Assembly (NCBI RefSeq): GCF_002338065.1
Contig: NZ_DDHJ01000009.1
Coordinates: 1 to 59,862, forward strand
Direction of reading: 5' to 3'
Origin: Pseudomonas sp. UBA1879
GTDB taxonomy: Bacteria > Pseudomonadota > Gammaproteobacteria > Pseudomonadales > Pseudomonadaceae
Length of the DNA: 59,862 nucleotides
The position numbers were made by a program, and so were the translations under genes. The notes beneath the pieces were generated by a model, which worked only from the letters and a program-made list of their open reading frames with translations, did not search any database and had not been told where the DNA came from. Positions 27,952 through 36,314 of the stretch are shown in pieces. Numbering within the stretch: position 1 is the first letter of the stretch; each line of letters opens with the position of its first letter.

Positions 27952-29052
27952 TCAAACGTTGAAGCGGAAGTGCAGCACGTCGCCGTCTTTGACGATGTAG
28001 TCCTTGCCTTCCAGGCGCCATTTTCCAGCTTCTTTGGCACCGGCTTCCCCCTTGTACTGGATGAAGTCGCTGTAGGCGACACACTCGGCCCGGATGAAGC
28101 CTTTTTCGAAGTCGGTGTGGATCACGCCAGCGGCTTGCGGCGCGGTGGCGCCGACGCGGACGGTCCAGGCGCGGACTTCTTCGACCCCGGCGGTGAAGTA
28201 GGTCTGCAAATGCAGCATTTCGTAGCCCGCGCGGATCACGCGGTTAAGGCCAGGTTCTTCGAGACCCAAGGCTTCGAGGAACATGTCTTTCTCTTCACCG
28301 TCGTCCAGCTCGGCGATTTCGGCTTCGATCTTGTTGCAGACCGGCACCAGCATCGCGCCTTCTTCTTCGGCGATGGCGCGAACCACATCCAGATGCGGGT
28401 TGTTTTCGAAACCGTCTTCGGCCACGTTGGCGATGTACATGACCGGTTTGGTGGTCAGCAGATGGAAGCCTTTGATGACGGCCTTCTCATCGGCACCCAT
28501 GTTCTTCATCAGGCTGCGCGCAGGTTTGCCTTCGGTAAAGTGGGCGATGAGTTGCTCCAGCAGCCCCTTCTGAACCACTGCATCCTTGTCGCCACCCTTA
28601 GCGTTGCGCGTCACTTTCTGCAGTTGCTTTTCGCAGCTGTCGAGGTCAGCGAAGATCAGTTCCAGGTCGATGATTTCGATGTCGCGTTTCGGGTCGACGC
28701 TGTTGGAAACGTGAATCACGTTCTCGTCTTCAAAGCAGCGGACCACATGAGCAATGGCATCGGTTTCACGAATGTTGGCCAGGAATTTGTTGCCCAGGCC
28801 TTCACCTTTGGACGCGCCTGCGACGAGGCCCGCGATGTCGACGAACTCCATCGTGGTCGGCAGGATGCGCTTCGGGTTCACGATATCCGCCAGCGCCTGC
28901 AAGCGTGGATCGGGCATGGCCACGATGCCGCTGTTCGGCTCGATGGTGCAGAAGGGAAAGTTCTCCGCCGCAATACCGGATTTGGTCAGGGCGTTGAACA
29001 GGGTGGACTTGCCGACATTGGGCAGGCCGACGATGCCGCAGTTGAATCCCAT
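27952..29052 (-). CDS. ychF: YchF, ribosome-associated ATPase of the OBG family
   Basis: P-loop NTPase that binds ribosomes and prefers ATP over GTP; involved in stress responses. It has 366 residues. G1 is GLPNVGKSTLFNAL and G3 is VDIAGLV. The switch region lacks the catalytic Gln, as usual for HAS-NTPases (LVAGASKGEGLGNKFL). The NxxE motif (NKIE) replaces NKxD, explaining the ATP preference. The TGS domain closes the protein (KGFIRAECV...). It lies 21 bases downstream of pth, the classical pth-ychF pair. Confidence 0.95.
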   Translation of the reverse strand: MGFNCGIVGLPNVGKSTLFNALTKSGIAAENFPFCTIEPNSGIVAMPDPRLQALADIVNPKRILPTTMEFVDIAGLVAGASKGEGLGNKFLANIRETDAIAHVVRCFEDENVIHVSNSVDPKRDIEIIDLELIFADLDSCEKQLQKVTRNAKGGDKDAVVQKGLLEQLIAHFTEGKPARSLMKNMGADEKAVIKGFHLLTTKPVMYIANVAEDGFENNPHLDVVRAIAEEEGAMLVPVCNKIEAEIAELDDGEEKDMFLEALGLEEPGLNRVIRAGYEMLHLQTYFTAGVEEVRAWTVRVGATAPQAAGVIHTDFEKGFIRAECVAYSDFIQYKGEAGAKEAGKWRLEGKDYIVKDGDVLHFRFNV

Positions 29053-29073
29053 GGTGTTTCCCCTCGAGTGATG

Positions 29074-29658
29074 TCAGGCCTTCTGGCTGTGCAGGACACG
29101 CATCGCTTTGGCGAAGTCGCCTGCGAGGATATCCGGCAGCACGCCGAGGGCAAAGTCGATACTGGCGTCCAGTTTTTCCTGTTCGGCGCGCGGCGCACGA
29201 CCCAGTACGAAATTGGAGACCAGGCTGGCATCGCCGGGGTGGCCAATGCCAAGCCGCAGGCGATGAAAGCCGTTTTGATTGCCGAGCTGCGCGATGATGT
29301 CGCGCAGGCCGTTATGCCCACCGTGTCCGCCACCCAGTTTGAGTTTGGCGACGCCCGGAGGCAGGTCGAGTTCGTCGTGGGCCACCAGGATGGCCTGCGG
29401 TGGAATCCGGAAGAAACCCGCCAGCGCTGCGACAGACTGGCCGCTGCGGTTCATGTACGTGGTGGGGATCAGCAGACGAACGTCTTGGCCTTGATGACTG
29501 AATTTAGCCGTCAGGCCGAAATACTTGCGATCAGCTGTCAGATTGACGCGCTGGGCGCTGGCGATGCGTTCAACGAAAAGAGCCCCTGCGTTATGCCGGG
29601 TCTGTTCGTATTCGGGGCCGGGGTTTCCCAGGCCGACGATCAGTTGGATGGCGGTCAC
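29074..29658 (-). CDS. pth: Peptidyl-tRNA hydrolase
   Basis: Releases peptides from peptidyl-tRNA that has dropped off ribosomes. 194 residues with IVGLGNPGPEYEQTRHNAGA (containing the catalytic His), PTTYMNRSGQSV and the downstream active-site Asp in AHDELDLPPG. Length is standard. It is co-directional with rplY upstream (75-base gap containing a hairpin) and ychF downstream. Confidence 0.95.
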   Translation of the reverse strand: MTAIQLIVGLGNPGPEYEQTRHNAGALFVERIASAQRVNLTADRKYFGLTAKFSHQGQDVRLLIPTTYMNRSGQSVAALAGFFRIPPQAILVAHDELDLPPGVAKLKLGGGHGGHNGLRDIIAQLGNQNGFHRLRLGIGHPGDASLVSNFVLGRAPRAEQEKLDASIDFALGVLPDILAGDFAKAMRVLHSQKA

Positions 29659-29684
29659 GTCAGGGGCTCTTCCTTGGGTCGAGT

Positions 29685-29707
29685 GTGATGGTGCCGGGCA
29701 CCATCAC
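29685..29707 (-). promoter_or_regulatory. Hairpin between rplY and pth
   Basis: Ten-pair perfect stem GTGATGGTGC / GCACCATCAC with a three-base loop and no T-run. It could be an attenuator or RNA-processing/stabilising stem within the rplY-pth transcript. Confidence 0.45.
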
Positions 29708-29733
29708 GGGTTCAACCGGCTAGCGAGTAATGA

Positions 29734-30339
29734 TTACTCTGCTTCGCCTTCTGCAGTGCCTTCTTCGTCCTGGACGATGCGTGGAGCGTGGACGTTTGCG
29801 ATGTCCAGATCCTTGCCGTGTGCCAGAGCGACGAATTCAACACCGTTAGGTGCTTTAACGTCGGACAGGTGAACGTTGTCGCCGATTTCCAGCGCGCCCA
29901 GGTCAACCTCGATGAACTCAGGCAGGTCTTTAGGCAGGCAGGACACTTCCAGTTCAGTGGTAGTGTGCGAAATTTCGCCGCCTTTCTTGACCGGCGCTTC
30001 TTCGTTGATGAAGTGCACAGGTACGGTTGCGGTCAGTTTCTGGCCAGCAACAACGCGGATGAAGTCAGCGTGCATGATGAATTGCTTGGCAGGGTGACGT
30101 TGCATCGCTTTAACGATCACGTTCTGCTTGGCGCCATCAACGTTCAGTTCGATAACGTGGCTGAAAGCCGCTTCGTTTTCGAACAGTTTGGCGATTTCCT
30201 TGGCTTCGATGGTGATCGAGGCAGCTTCTTTGTTGCCACCGTAGATAACGGCTGGAACTTGTTTCGCGTGACGCAGGCGGCGGCTCGCACCTTTCCCCAG
30301 GTCAGTACGCGCTTGGGCGTTCAGAGTAAAGTCAGTCAT
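29734..30339 (-). CDS. rplY: Ribosomal protein bL25, CTC form
   Basis: 5S rRNA-binding protein of the large subunit in its long, two-domain general-stress (Ctc) form. The N-terminal L25 domain has RTDLGKGASRRLRHAKQVPA and AVIYGG. The C-terminal TL5 domain follows, with an acidic end (EEGTAEGEAE). 201 residues, normal for the CTC type and about twice E. coli L25. It follows prs after a strong terminator, so it probably has its own promoter in the 30340-30400 gap. Confidence 0.95.
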   Translation of the reverse strand: MTDFTLNAQARTDLGKGASRRLRHAKQVPAVIYGGNKEAASITIEAKEIAKLFENEAAFSHVIELNVDGAKQNVIVKAMQRHPAKQFIMHADFIRVVAGQKLTATVPVHFINEEAPVKKGGEISHTTTELEVSCLPKDLPEFIEVDLGALEIGDNVHLSDVKAPNGVEFVALAHGKDLDIANVHAPRIVQDEEGTAEGEAE

Positions 30340-30400
30340 TTTGTATCTCCAAAATAGCCATCACCGAGCGGCGTTTGCGACCAGCGCCAACTCGATATGG

Positions 30401-30448
30401 GCAAAAAAGCCCCGCCCCAACAGTCACTATTGGGGCGGGGCGCTTTTC
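30401..30448 (-). terminator. Terminator between prs and rplY
   Basis: GCCCCGCCCCAA / TTGGGGCGGGGC stem with an 11-base loop, followed on the minus strand by TTTTTT. It ends the ispE-tRNA-prs transcript. Confidence 0.92.
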
Positions 30449-30477
30449 GTCAACGGAGGTTCGAGAGGGCAGGGCCC

Positions 30478-31419
30478 TTAACGGAACATCGCGCTGATCG
30501 ATTCTTCGTTGCTGATGCGACGCATCGCTTCGGCGACTACCGGTGCGATATCCAGTTGGCGGATACGGTCACAGGCTTGTGCTGCTGCGGACAACGGGAT
30601 GGTGTTCGTGACCACCAGTTCGTCCAGCACGGAATTTTCGATGTTCTCGATGGCGCGACCGGAGAGAACAGGGTGTGTGCAGTAAGCGAAAACTTTCGCA
30701 GCGCCGTGTTCTTTCAAGGCTTTAGCCGCGTGGCACAGGGTGCCGGCGGTATCGACCATGTCATCGACCAGAATGCAGGTACGACCTTCGACGTCACCGA
30801 TGATGTGCATCACTTCGGAGTGATTGGCCTTCTCACGGCGTTTGTCGATGATCCCGAGATCAACACCCAGGGATTTGGCCACTGCACGTGCACGCACGAC
30901 ACCGCCGATATCCGGGGAAACGATCATCAGGTTTTCGAAACGTTGGTCTTCGATGTCATCCACCAGCACCGGGGAGCCATAGATGTTATCTACAGGAATA
31001 TCGAAGAAACCTTGAATTTGGTCAGCGTGCAGGTCGACAGTCAGCACGCGGTCGATACCGACGACGGTGAGCATGTCCGCAACCACTTTGGCGCTGATAG
31101 CCACACGAGCGGAGCGCGGACGGCGATCCTGGCGAGCGTAACCAAAGTAAGGGATAACAGCGGTGATACGAGTTGCCGAGGAACGACGGAAGGCATCAGC
31201 CATCACGACGAGTTCCATCAGGTTATCGTTGGTCGGAGCGCAGGTCGGCTGAATAATGAAGACGTCTTTACCGCGAACGTTTTCATTGATCTCAGCGGTA
31301 ATCTCGCCGTCGGAGAACTTACCGACAGAGATGTCACCGAGAGGGATATGCAGCTGACGTACGACACGCCGAGCCAGATCGGGGTTGGCGTTCCCCGTAA
31401 AGACCATCATCTTGGACAC
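30478..31419 (-). CDS. prs: Ribose-phosphate pyrophosphokinase (PRPP synthetase)
   Basis: Makes PRPP from ribose 5-phosphate and ATP for nucleotide, histidine and tryptophan synthesis. 313 residues, class I. Motifs are FSDGEITAEINENVRGKDVF (N-terminal), the catalytic flexible loop YARQDRRPRSARV, the metal/ATP part VDLHADQIQGFF and the PRPP-binding loop CILVDDMVDTAGT. It lies 47 bases downstream of tRNA-Gln on the same strand, with which it is probably co-transcribed. Confidence 0.96.
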   Translation of the reverse strand: MSKMMVFTGNANPDLARRVVRQLHIPLGDISVGKFSDGEITAEINENVRGKDVFIIQPTCAPTNDNLMELVVMADAFRRSSATRITAVIPYFGYARQDRRPRSARVAISAKVVADMLTVVGIDRVLTVDLHADQIQGFFDIPVDNIYGSPVLVDDIEDQRFENLMIVSPDIGGVVRARAVAKSLGVDLGIIDKRREKANHSEVMHIIGDVEGRTCILVDDMVDTAGTLCHAAKALKEHGAAKVFAYCTHPVLSGRAIENIENSVLDELVVTNTIPLSAAAQACDRIRQLDIAPVVAEAMRRISNEESISAMFR

Positions 31420-31466
31420 GCGCAGTACCTGGAGGCTTAGGGTATGCCTGGATGACTATAGGAAAA

Positions 31467-31541
31467 TGGCAGGGGCGGCTGGATTCGAACCAACGCATGG
31501 CAGGATCAAAACCTGCTGCCTTACCGCTTGGCGACGCCCCT
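31467..31541 (-). tRNA. tRNA-Gln (TTG)
   Basis: 75 bases with encoded CCA. The acceptor stem AGGGGCG pairs with CGCCCCT, the anticodon loop is TTTTGAT (anticodon TTG) and the T-loop GGTTCGAATCC. It lies between ispE and prs, all on the minus strand. Confidence 0.93.
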
Positions 31542-31553
31542 GTATCTGTTGCA

Positions 31554-31570
31554 CGAGTGCCTGGCACTCG
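31554..31570 (-). promoter_or_regulatory. Hairpin between ispE and tRNA-Gln
   Basis: CGAGTGC-CTG-GCACTCG, a seven-pair stem just upstream of tRNA-Gln and seven or more bases before it. Possible processing site separating the tRNA from the ispE message. Confidence 0.4.
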
Positions 31571-31576
31571 GTTCTC

Positions 31577-32428
31577 TTAGAGCAGTTTCTGTAACGTCCG
31601 GTGCAACATAGAAACGTTGCTGCCTTTTGCTACAAACCCTGTAAGGGTCTCTGTAAGAAGGGCCGAGACTTTATCAGCTTCAGCTTTGCTTGGGAAGGCC
31701 CCAAACACACAACTTCCAGTTCCGGTTAACTTTGCTTCGGTAAATTTACCTAGCAAATTCAATGCGTTACGTACTTCAGGATAACGCCTTGCTACAACCG
31801 GTAAGCAGTCATTTCGACTGTTTCCCTTGGGAACGGGGCGCACTTTAATGGGCGGCGTGTCACGTGTCAACAGGGGATCTGAAAAAATTTCTGCTGTACT
31901 TACAGAGACTTGCGGAACTAGCACGACGTACCACGGCTCTTCGGGGTGCTCTGGGGTCAGGATTTCGCCCACGCCCTCGGCAAATGCGGCGTGTCCACGC
32001 ACGAAAACCGGCACGTCAGCCCCGAGCTTGAGCCCTAGCGCGGCCAGGCGATTTTCGTCCCAACCGAGTCGCCAAAGGTGATTGAGCCCTAACAGAGTCG
32101 TCGCCGCATCCGAACTGCCGCCGCCAATACCGCCGCCCATGGGCAGCACTTTCTTCAGCCAGATGTCGACACCGAGGGACGATCCTGATTGTTCCTTTAG
32201 CGCGCGTGCGGCTCTGACGATCAGATTGCTGTCGTGGGGAACGTCGGGGATGTCCGTTTGCAGGCGAATCTCGCCGTCGTTGCGCAGTGCGAAACTTAAC
32301 TCGTCGCCGTAATCCAGAAACTGAAACAGGGTTTGCAATTCGTGATAGCCGTCCGGACGACGGCCAAGAATGTGCAGCATCAGGTTAAGCTTCGCGGGGG
32401 CGGGCAGCGTTAAACGTTGCTGGGGCAT
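31577..32428 (-). CDS. ispE: 4-diphosphocytidyl-2-C-methyl-D-erythritol kinase
   Basis: GHMP kinase of the MEP isoprenoid pathway. 283 residues from the ATG at 32428 (MPQQRLTLPAPAKLNLML), two bases after the lolB stop. The phosphate-binding loop is PMGGGIGGGSSDAATTL, the N-terminal substrate motif PAPAKLNLMLHI and the C-terminal GHMP motif LTGTGSCVFGAF. It belongs to the tpr-lolB-ispE-tRNA-prs transcription unit. Confidence 0.95.
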   Translation of the reverse strand: MPQQRLTLPAPAKLNLMLHILGRRPDGYHELQTLFQFLDYGDELSFALRNDGEIRLQTDIPDVPHDSNLIVRAARALKEQSGSSLGVDIWLKKVLPMGGGIGGGSSDAATTLLGLNHLWRLGWDENRLAALGLKLGADVPVFVRGHAAFAEGVGEILTPEHPEEPWYVVLVPQVSVSTAEIFSDPLLTRDTPPIKVRPVPKGNSRNDCLPVVARRYPEVRNALNLLGKFTEAKLTGTGSCVFGAFPSKAEADKVSALLTETLTGFVAKGSNVSMLHRTLQKLL

Positions 32429-32430
32429 GA

Positions 32431-33048
32431 TCACTGCCCCAGCTTGCGCGGTTGCCAGTCCTTGATGACCAGCGTGACGTCCAGGTCCTGGCCGTGCAGT
32501 TTCATTCGCTCGGGCAGCCAATAGCCGTTCTGTTGGGTGTAGCTCAAGTACTCGATCTTCCAGCCGTCCTGGTCAAGATTCGACAAGCGACTGTCGCCGT
32601 CCAGCGTCAGGCTGCTTTTGCTGTCTGGCGCAGGCAAGCCGCGAACCCACCAGACAAGGTGTGAGACCGGCAATTTCCAGCCGAGTTGATCCTTGAGCAG
32701 CGTTTCGGGGTCCGGGGCGTCGTAACGGCCCTGGTTAGCGACTTCCAGCGACACTGCGCCGGGACGACCGGTCAGGCGGGCCGCGCCGCGACCGAGCGGG
32801 CCCGACAGGCGAATGTCGTAGTAGTCCTGACGTTGCAGCCAGTAGAGCGTGCCGCTACCGGAGTCTTTCGGCGCGCGAATCCCGACTTTGCCATTGATTT
32901 CCCAGCCGTCGAGGCTCGCGAGCTGTTGCTTGTTGGCTTGCCATTGGGTGGCATTGCCGGTGCCCTGCACGGCTTCGCGGGAGGTGATGCCGGCGCAACC
33001 GGCGAGCAGGGCGATCAAACTGAATGCAAGTAGGTGGCGCAGTGACAT
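32431..33048 (-). CDS. lolB: LolB, outer-membrane lipoprotein receptor
   Basis: Accepts lipoproteins from LolA and inserts them in the outer membrane. 205 residues with signal peptide and lipobox LLAGC (Cys18), and no Asp at +2 (CAG), so it goes to the outer membrane. The region WEINGKVGIRAPKDSGSGTLYW is characteristic. It lies two bases before ispE and three bases after the TPR lipoprotein gene. Confidence 0.93.
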   Translation of the reverse strand: MSLRHLLAFSLIALLAGCAGITSREAVQGTGNATQWQANKQQLASLDGWEINGKVGIRAPKDSGSGTLYWLQRQDYYDIRLSGPLGRGAARLTGRPGAVSLEVANQGRYDAPDPETLLKDQLGWKLPVSHLVWWVRGLPAPDSKSSLTLDGDSRLSNLDQDGWKIEYLSYTQQNGYWLPERMKLHGQDLDVTLVIKDWQPRKLGQ

Positions 33049-33051
33049 AAA

Positions 33052-34779
33052 TCAAAGGGTCTCGGAGCCGGTCAGGCGTTTGAGGGTGCTGCGCAGGACC
33101 GGGCTGTCAGGTTGTTGTTCAAGGGCTTTGCCCCAGATTTTGCGGGCTTCGCGCTGTTCGCCTTTGGCCCAGAGCACTTCGCCCAGGTGCGCCGCGACTT
33201 CGTGATCGGGGTAGCGCTCCAATGCTTCACGCAGCAAGCGCTCGGCTTCGTCGAGGTTACCCAGGCGATAGTTGACCCAGCCCAGGCTGTCCAAAACGGC
33301 GGGGTCTTCGGGATTCAATTCGTGCGCGCGCTCAATCAGCGCTTTCGCTTCGGCATAGCGCGTGGTGCGATCGGAGAGCGTGTAGCCCAACGCGTTCAGC
33401 GCCATGGCGTTGTCGGGTTCGCGCTTGAGGATTGCCCGCAGATCAGTCTCCATTTGCTTCAGGTCGTTGCGCTTCTCTGCCAACATCGCGCGGGTATACA
33501 GCAGGTTCAGATCGTCCGGATACTGCTTGAGTGCTTGAGTCAGCACTTGCCAGCCGCGGTCGCTCTGATTGTTGTTGCTCAGGGTTTCGGCTTCGATCAG
33601 GTACAGCTGGATGGCGTAATCCGGTTGGTCGGCGCGAGCCTGGGCCAATCGTTTCGAGGCTTCGGCGGTGCTGCCGTTGCTCATGAGGATGTCGGCCTGA
33701 CGCAGCTGTGCGGGCAGGTAGTCGTTACCCGGACCGACCTGCGCGTATTCAGCGAGCGCGTTTTGCGGATCGCTGCGCTCCTCATAGATACGGCCCAGGT
33801 TCACGTGAGCCGCGTCGACATGGCTGCCGCGAGCGACCAGATCTTCCAGGTAGCCTTGCGCCTCGTCCCACGCCTTGTTTTCCAGGCACACCAGGGCCAG
33901 CGAGTAACGCAGCTCATCATCGTCCGGATACTGTTGAACCAGGCTGGAGAACTGCACCTTGGCCTCTTCCATGCGGTTCTGTTCAACCAGCATGCGCGCG
34001 TAGGTCAGGCGCAGACGCTTGTCGTCCGGGTATTTCTTGATGCTTTTTTCCAGCAGCGGCATCGCTTCCTTGCCACGGTTCATGCTCTGCAGCAGGCGGG
34101 CGCGCAGCAGGATGGGCGCGACTTCGCCTTCACCGGGCGGGTTGTCTTCAAGCAGTTTGAGCGATGCGGCGCTGTCGCCTTCCTGTTGCAGCAGCAGAGC
34201 CTTACCGAAAATCAGCTGGCCGTTTTTCGGGTATTTGGCCAGCAGGCGATCGAAGCTGTTGAGCAGCCCCTTGCGCGTGTTGGAGTCGGTTTCAGCCGCC
34301 GACAGCGCGAGGAAGTCGAAATGTGTATCGCCCTGGCCTTGCAGCACTTTCTCCATATAGCGCATGGAGTCGTCGTAACGTCCGGCGCGGGCCAGTTGAA
34401 TGGCGGCAGCGCGTTGCGCTTCAAGGTTGTTTGGGTCGTTTCTGGCCCAGATCATCGAAGTGTCTAATGCCGCTTGATCGGCGCCCAGGTATTCGGCAAT
34501 GCGAAACGCACGTTCCGAGACGCCGGGATCCTGCGTCTGGATGGCCTGGGTCACGTAGTTGTCCAGCGCAATGTCGAAGCGATTGCGTTGTCCGGCCAGT
34601 TCAGCGGTCAGCAGACTGACGACGGTCTCCTGAGTAAACGAACCGTACACCTGGGGTTTGGTTTCAGGCGCGGGCGTCGCTTCTTTCGCCGCAGCGGCAG
34701 GCTGCGGAGAAACGGAGGCCGTAGACTGGCAGCCACCAAGAACGACAAGGGCAAGGAACAACGCGGAGGATTTATTCAT
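33052..34779 (-). CDS. Tetratricopeptide-repeat lipoprotein
   Basis: 575 residues from the ATG at 34779 (MNKSSALFLA). Signal peptide and lipobox VLGGC, with Gln at +2, predict an outer-membrane lipoprotein. At least nine TPR-like repeats fill the rest, for example YPDDLNLLYTRAMLAEKRND and the final repeats DSLGWVNYRLGNLDEAERLL. TPRs bind partner proteins; the partner is unknown. It is the first gene of the lolB-ispE-prs unit, divergent from hemA. Confidence 0.88.
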   Translation of the reverse strand: MNKSSALFLALVVLGGCQSTASVSPQPAAAAKEATPAPETKPQVYGSFTQETVVSLLTAELAGQRNRFDIALDNYVTQAIQTQDPGVSERAFRIAEYLGADQAALDTSMIWARNDPNNLEAQRAAAIQLARAGRYDDSMRYMEKVLQGQGDTHFDFLALSAAETDSNTRKGLLNSFDRLLAKYPKNGQLIFGKALLLQQEGDSAASLKLLEDNPPGEGEVAPILLRARLLQSMNRGKEAMPLLEKSIKKYPDDKRLRLTYARMLVEQNRMEEAKVQFSSLVQQYPDDDELRYSLALVCLENKAWDEAQGYLEDLVARGSHVDAAHVNLGRIYEERSDPQNALAEYAQVGPGNDYLPAQLRQADILMSNGSTAEASKRLAQARADQPDYAIQLYLIEAETLSNNNQSDRGWQVLTQALKQYPDDLNLLYTRAMLAEKRNDLKQMETDLRAILKREPDNAMALNALGYTLSDRTTRYAEAKALIERAHELNPEDPAVLDSLGWVNYRLGNLDEAERLLREALERYPDHEVAAHLGEVLWAKGEQREARKIWGKALEQQPDSPVLRSTLKRLTGSETL

Positions 34780-34954
34780 ATAGGAGAGAGGGTGGCTTAC
34801 CTGCGGTTTGAAAGCATCATGACACAAGGCAGGGAGCAAACCCACAGCCCACTTGAAAACCAGAACCCGCTATTTACAGCCTGCGCTTGGACAATTTGTC
34901 GCAGGGGCATGGCCGCAAAGCGGATCTCTATAGGGACAATAGACTCTTGCGGAC

Positions 34955-34996
34955 GTTCTGAATGTATTGCAGTGGTTGTTCTGAATCTATTGAAGT
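34955..34996. promoter_or_regulatory. Direct repeat and probable promoter upstream of hemA
   Basis: A 19-base sequence GTTCTGAATNTATTGNAGT occurs at 34955-34973 and 34978-34996 (17 of 19 identical, period 23). A weak -35 TTGTTC (34976-34981) and -10 GACAAT (34999-35004), 17 bases apart, fit a hemA promoter with its start near 35011. The repeat may be a regulator site. Confidence 0.45.
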
Positions 34997-35036
34997 AGGA
35001 CAATTGCCGGCTTCACGTCACCATCAGCGACCTTGA

Positions 35037-36314
35037 ATGGCCTTTCTTGCTCTGGGTATCAACCATAAGACTGCATCAGTGGATGTCCGCGAGCGCGTGG
35101 CATTTACCCCTGAGCAGCTGGTTGAGGCTTTACAGCAGCTGTGTCGCCTGACCCAAAGCCGCGAAGCCGCCATTCTGTCGACCTGCAACCGCAGCGAGCT
35201 TTATATAGAGCAGGACCAGCTCACCGCTGATGTCGTGCTGCGCTGGCTGGCCGATTATCACCACCTCAACATCGACGAATTGCGCGCCAGTGCCTATGTG
35301 CACGAAGAAGACGCTGCTGTGCGCCATATGATGCGTGTGGCGTCGGGGCTGGATTCGCTGGTGCTGGGCGAGCCGCAGATTCTCGGTCAGATGAAGTCCG
35401 CCTACGCGGTGGCGCGGGAAGCCGGAACCATCGGTCCATTACTCGGCCGGCTGTTCCAGGCGACCTTCAGCGCCGCCAAGCAGGTGCGCACCGACACGGC
35501 CATCGGCGAGAACCCGGTGTCGGTCGCTTTCGCCGCGGTCAGCCTGGCCAAACAGATTTTCAGCGACCTGCAACGTAGCCAGGCCTTGTTGATCGGCGCG
35601 GGCGAGACCATCACGCTGGTCGCACGACACCTGCACGATCTGGGGGTCAAGCGTATTGTGGTCGCCAACCGTACCCTGGAGCGCGCAAGCATTCTGGCGG
35701 AAGAGTTCGGCGCACACGCGGTGTTGCTGGCGGACATTCCCGCCGAACTGGTCAACAGCGATATCGTCATCAGTTCCACCGCCAGCCAATTGCCGATTCT
35801 CGGTAAAGGGGCCGTAGAAAGCGCCCTGAAGCTGCGCAAGCACAAGCCGATTTTCATGGTCGACATCGCCGTTCCCCGGGATATCGAACCGGAAGTCGGC
35901 GAGCTGGACGACGTTTACCTGTACACCGTCGATGACCTGCACGAAGTCGTCGCGGAAAACCTCAAGAGCCGCCAAGGCGCCGCGCAAGCGGCAGAAGAGC
36001 TGGTCAGCGTTGGCGTTGAAGATTTCATGTCGCGTCTGCGCGAATTGGCAGCGGTCGACGTGCTCAGAGCCTATCGCCAGCAGAGCGAACGGCTGCGAGA
36101 CGAAGAGCTGCAGAAGGCGCAGCGGATGCTCGCCAACGGCAGCAACGCCGAAGATGTACTGATGGCGCTGGCACGTGGCCTGACCAACAAGCTGATGCAT
36201 GCGCCAAGCGTGCAACTGAAGAAGCTGTCCGCCGAAGGCCGCGTCGATGCGCTGGCCATGGCCCAGGAACTTTTTGCTCTCAATGAGGGCTCCACGGATA
36301 AACCCCCGCAATGA
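35037..36314 (+). CDS. hemA: Glutamyl-tRNA reductase
   Basis: Reduces Glu-tRNA(Glu) to glutamate-1-semialdehyde, the first committed step of C5-pathway heme synthesis. 425 residues. The catalytic Cys50 is in AAILSTCNRSELY. GLDSLVLGEPQILGQMK and the NADPH Rossmann motif LIGAGETI (near residue 185) are present. The long C-terminal dimerisation helix follows. Its stop overlaps the prfA start (ATGA), giving a coupled hemA-prfA-prmC-moeB-murI run. Confidence 0.96.
   Translation: MAFLALGINHKTASVDVRERVAFTPEQLVEALQQLCRLTQSREAAILSTCNRSELYIEQDQLTADVVLRWLADYHHLNIDELRASAYVHEEDAAVRHMMRVASGLDSLVLGEPQILGQMKSAYAVAREAGTIGPLLGRLFQATFSAAKQVRTDTAIGENPVSVAFAAVSLAKQIFSDLQRSQALLIGAGETITLVARHLHDLGVKRIVVANRTLERASILAEEFGAHAVLLADIPAELVNSDIVISSTASQLPILGKGAVESALKLRKHKPIFMVDIAVPRDIEPEVGELDDVYLYTVDDLHEVVAENLKSRQGAAQAAEELVSVGVEDFMSRLRELAAVDVLRAYRQQSERLRDEELQKAQRMLANGSNAEDVLMALARGLTNKLMHAPSVQLKKLSAEGRVDALAMAQELFALNEGSTDKPPQ

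Noticed and set aside
27970..29688. 572-codon open frame on the plus strand opposite ychF and pth
   Set aside because: It is antisense to two well-recognised genes, has no domain-like sequence and reflects high-GC third-position bias.
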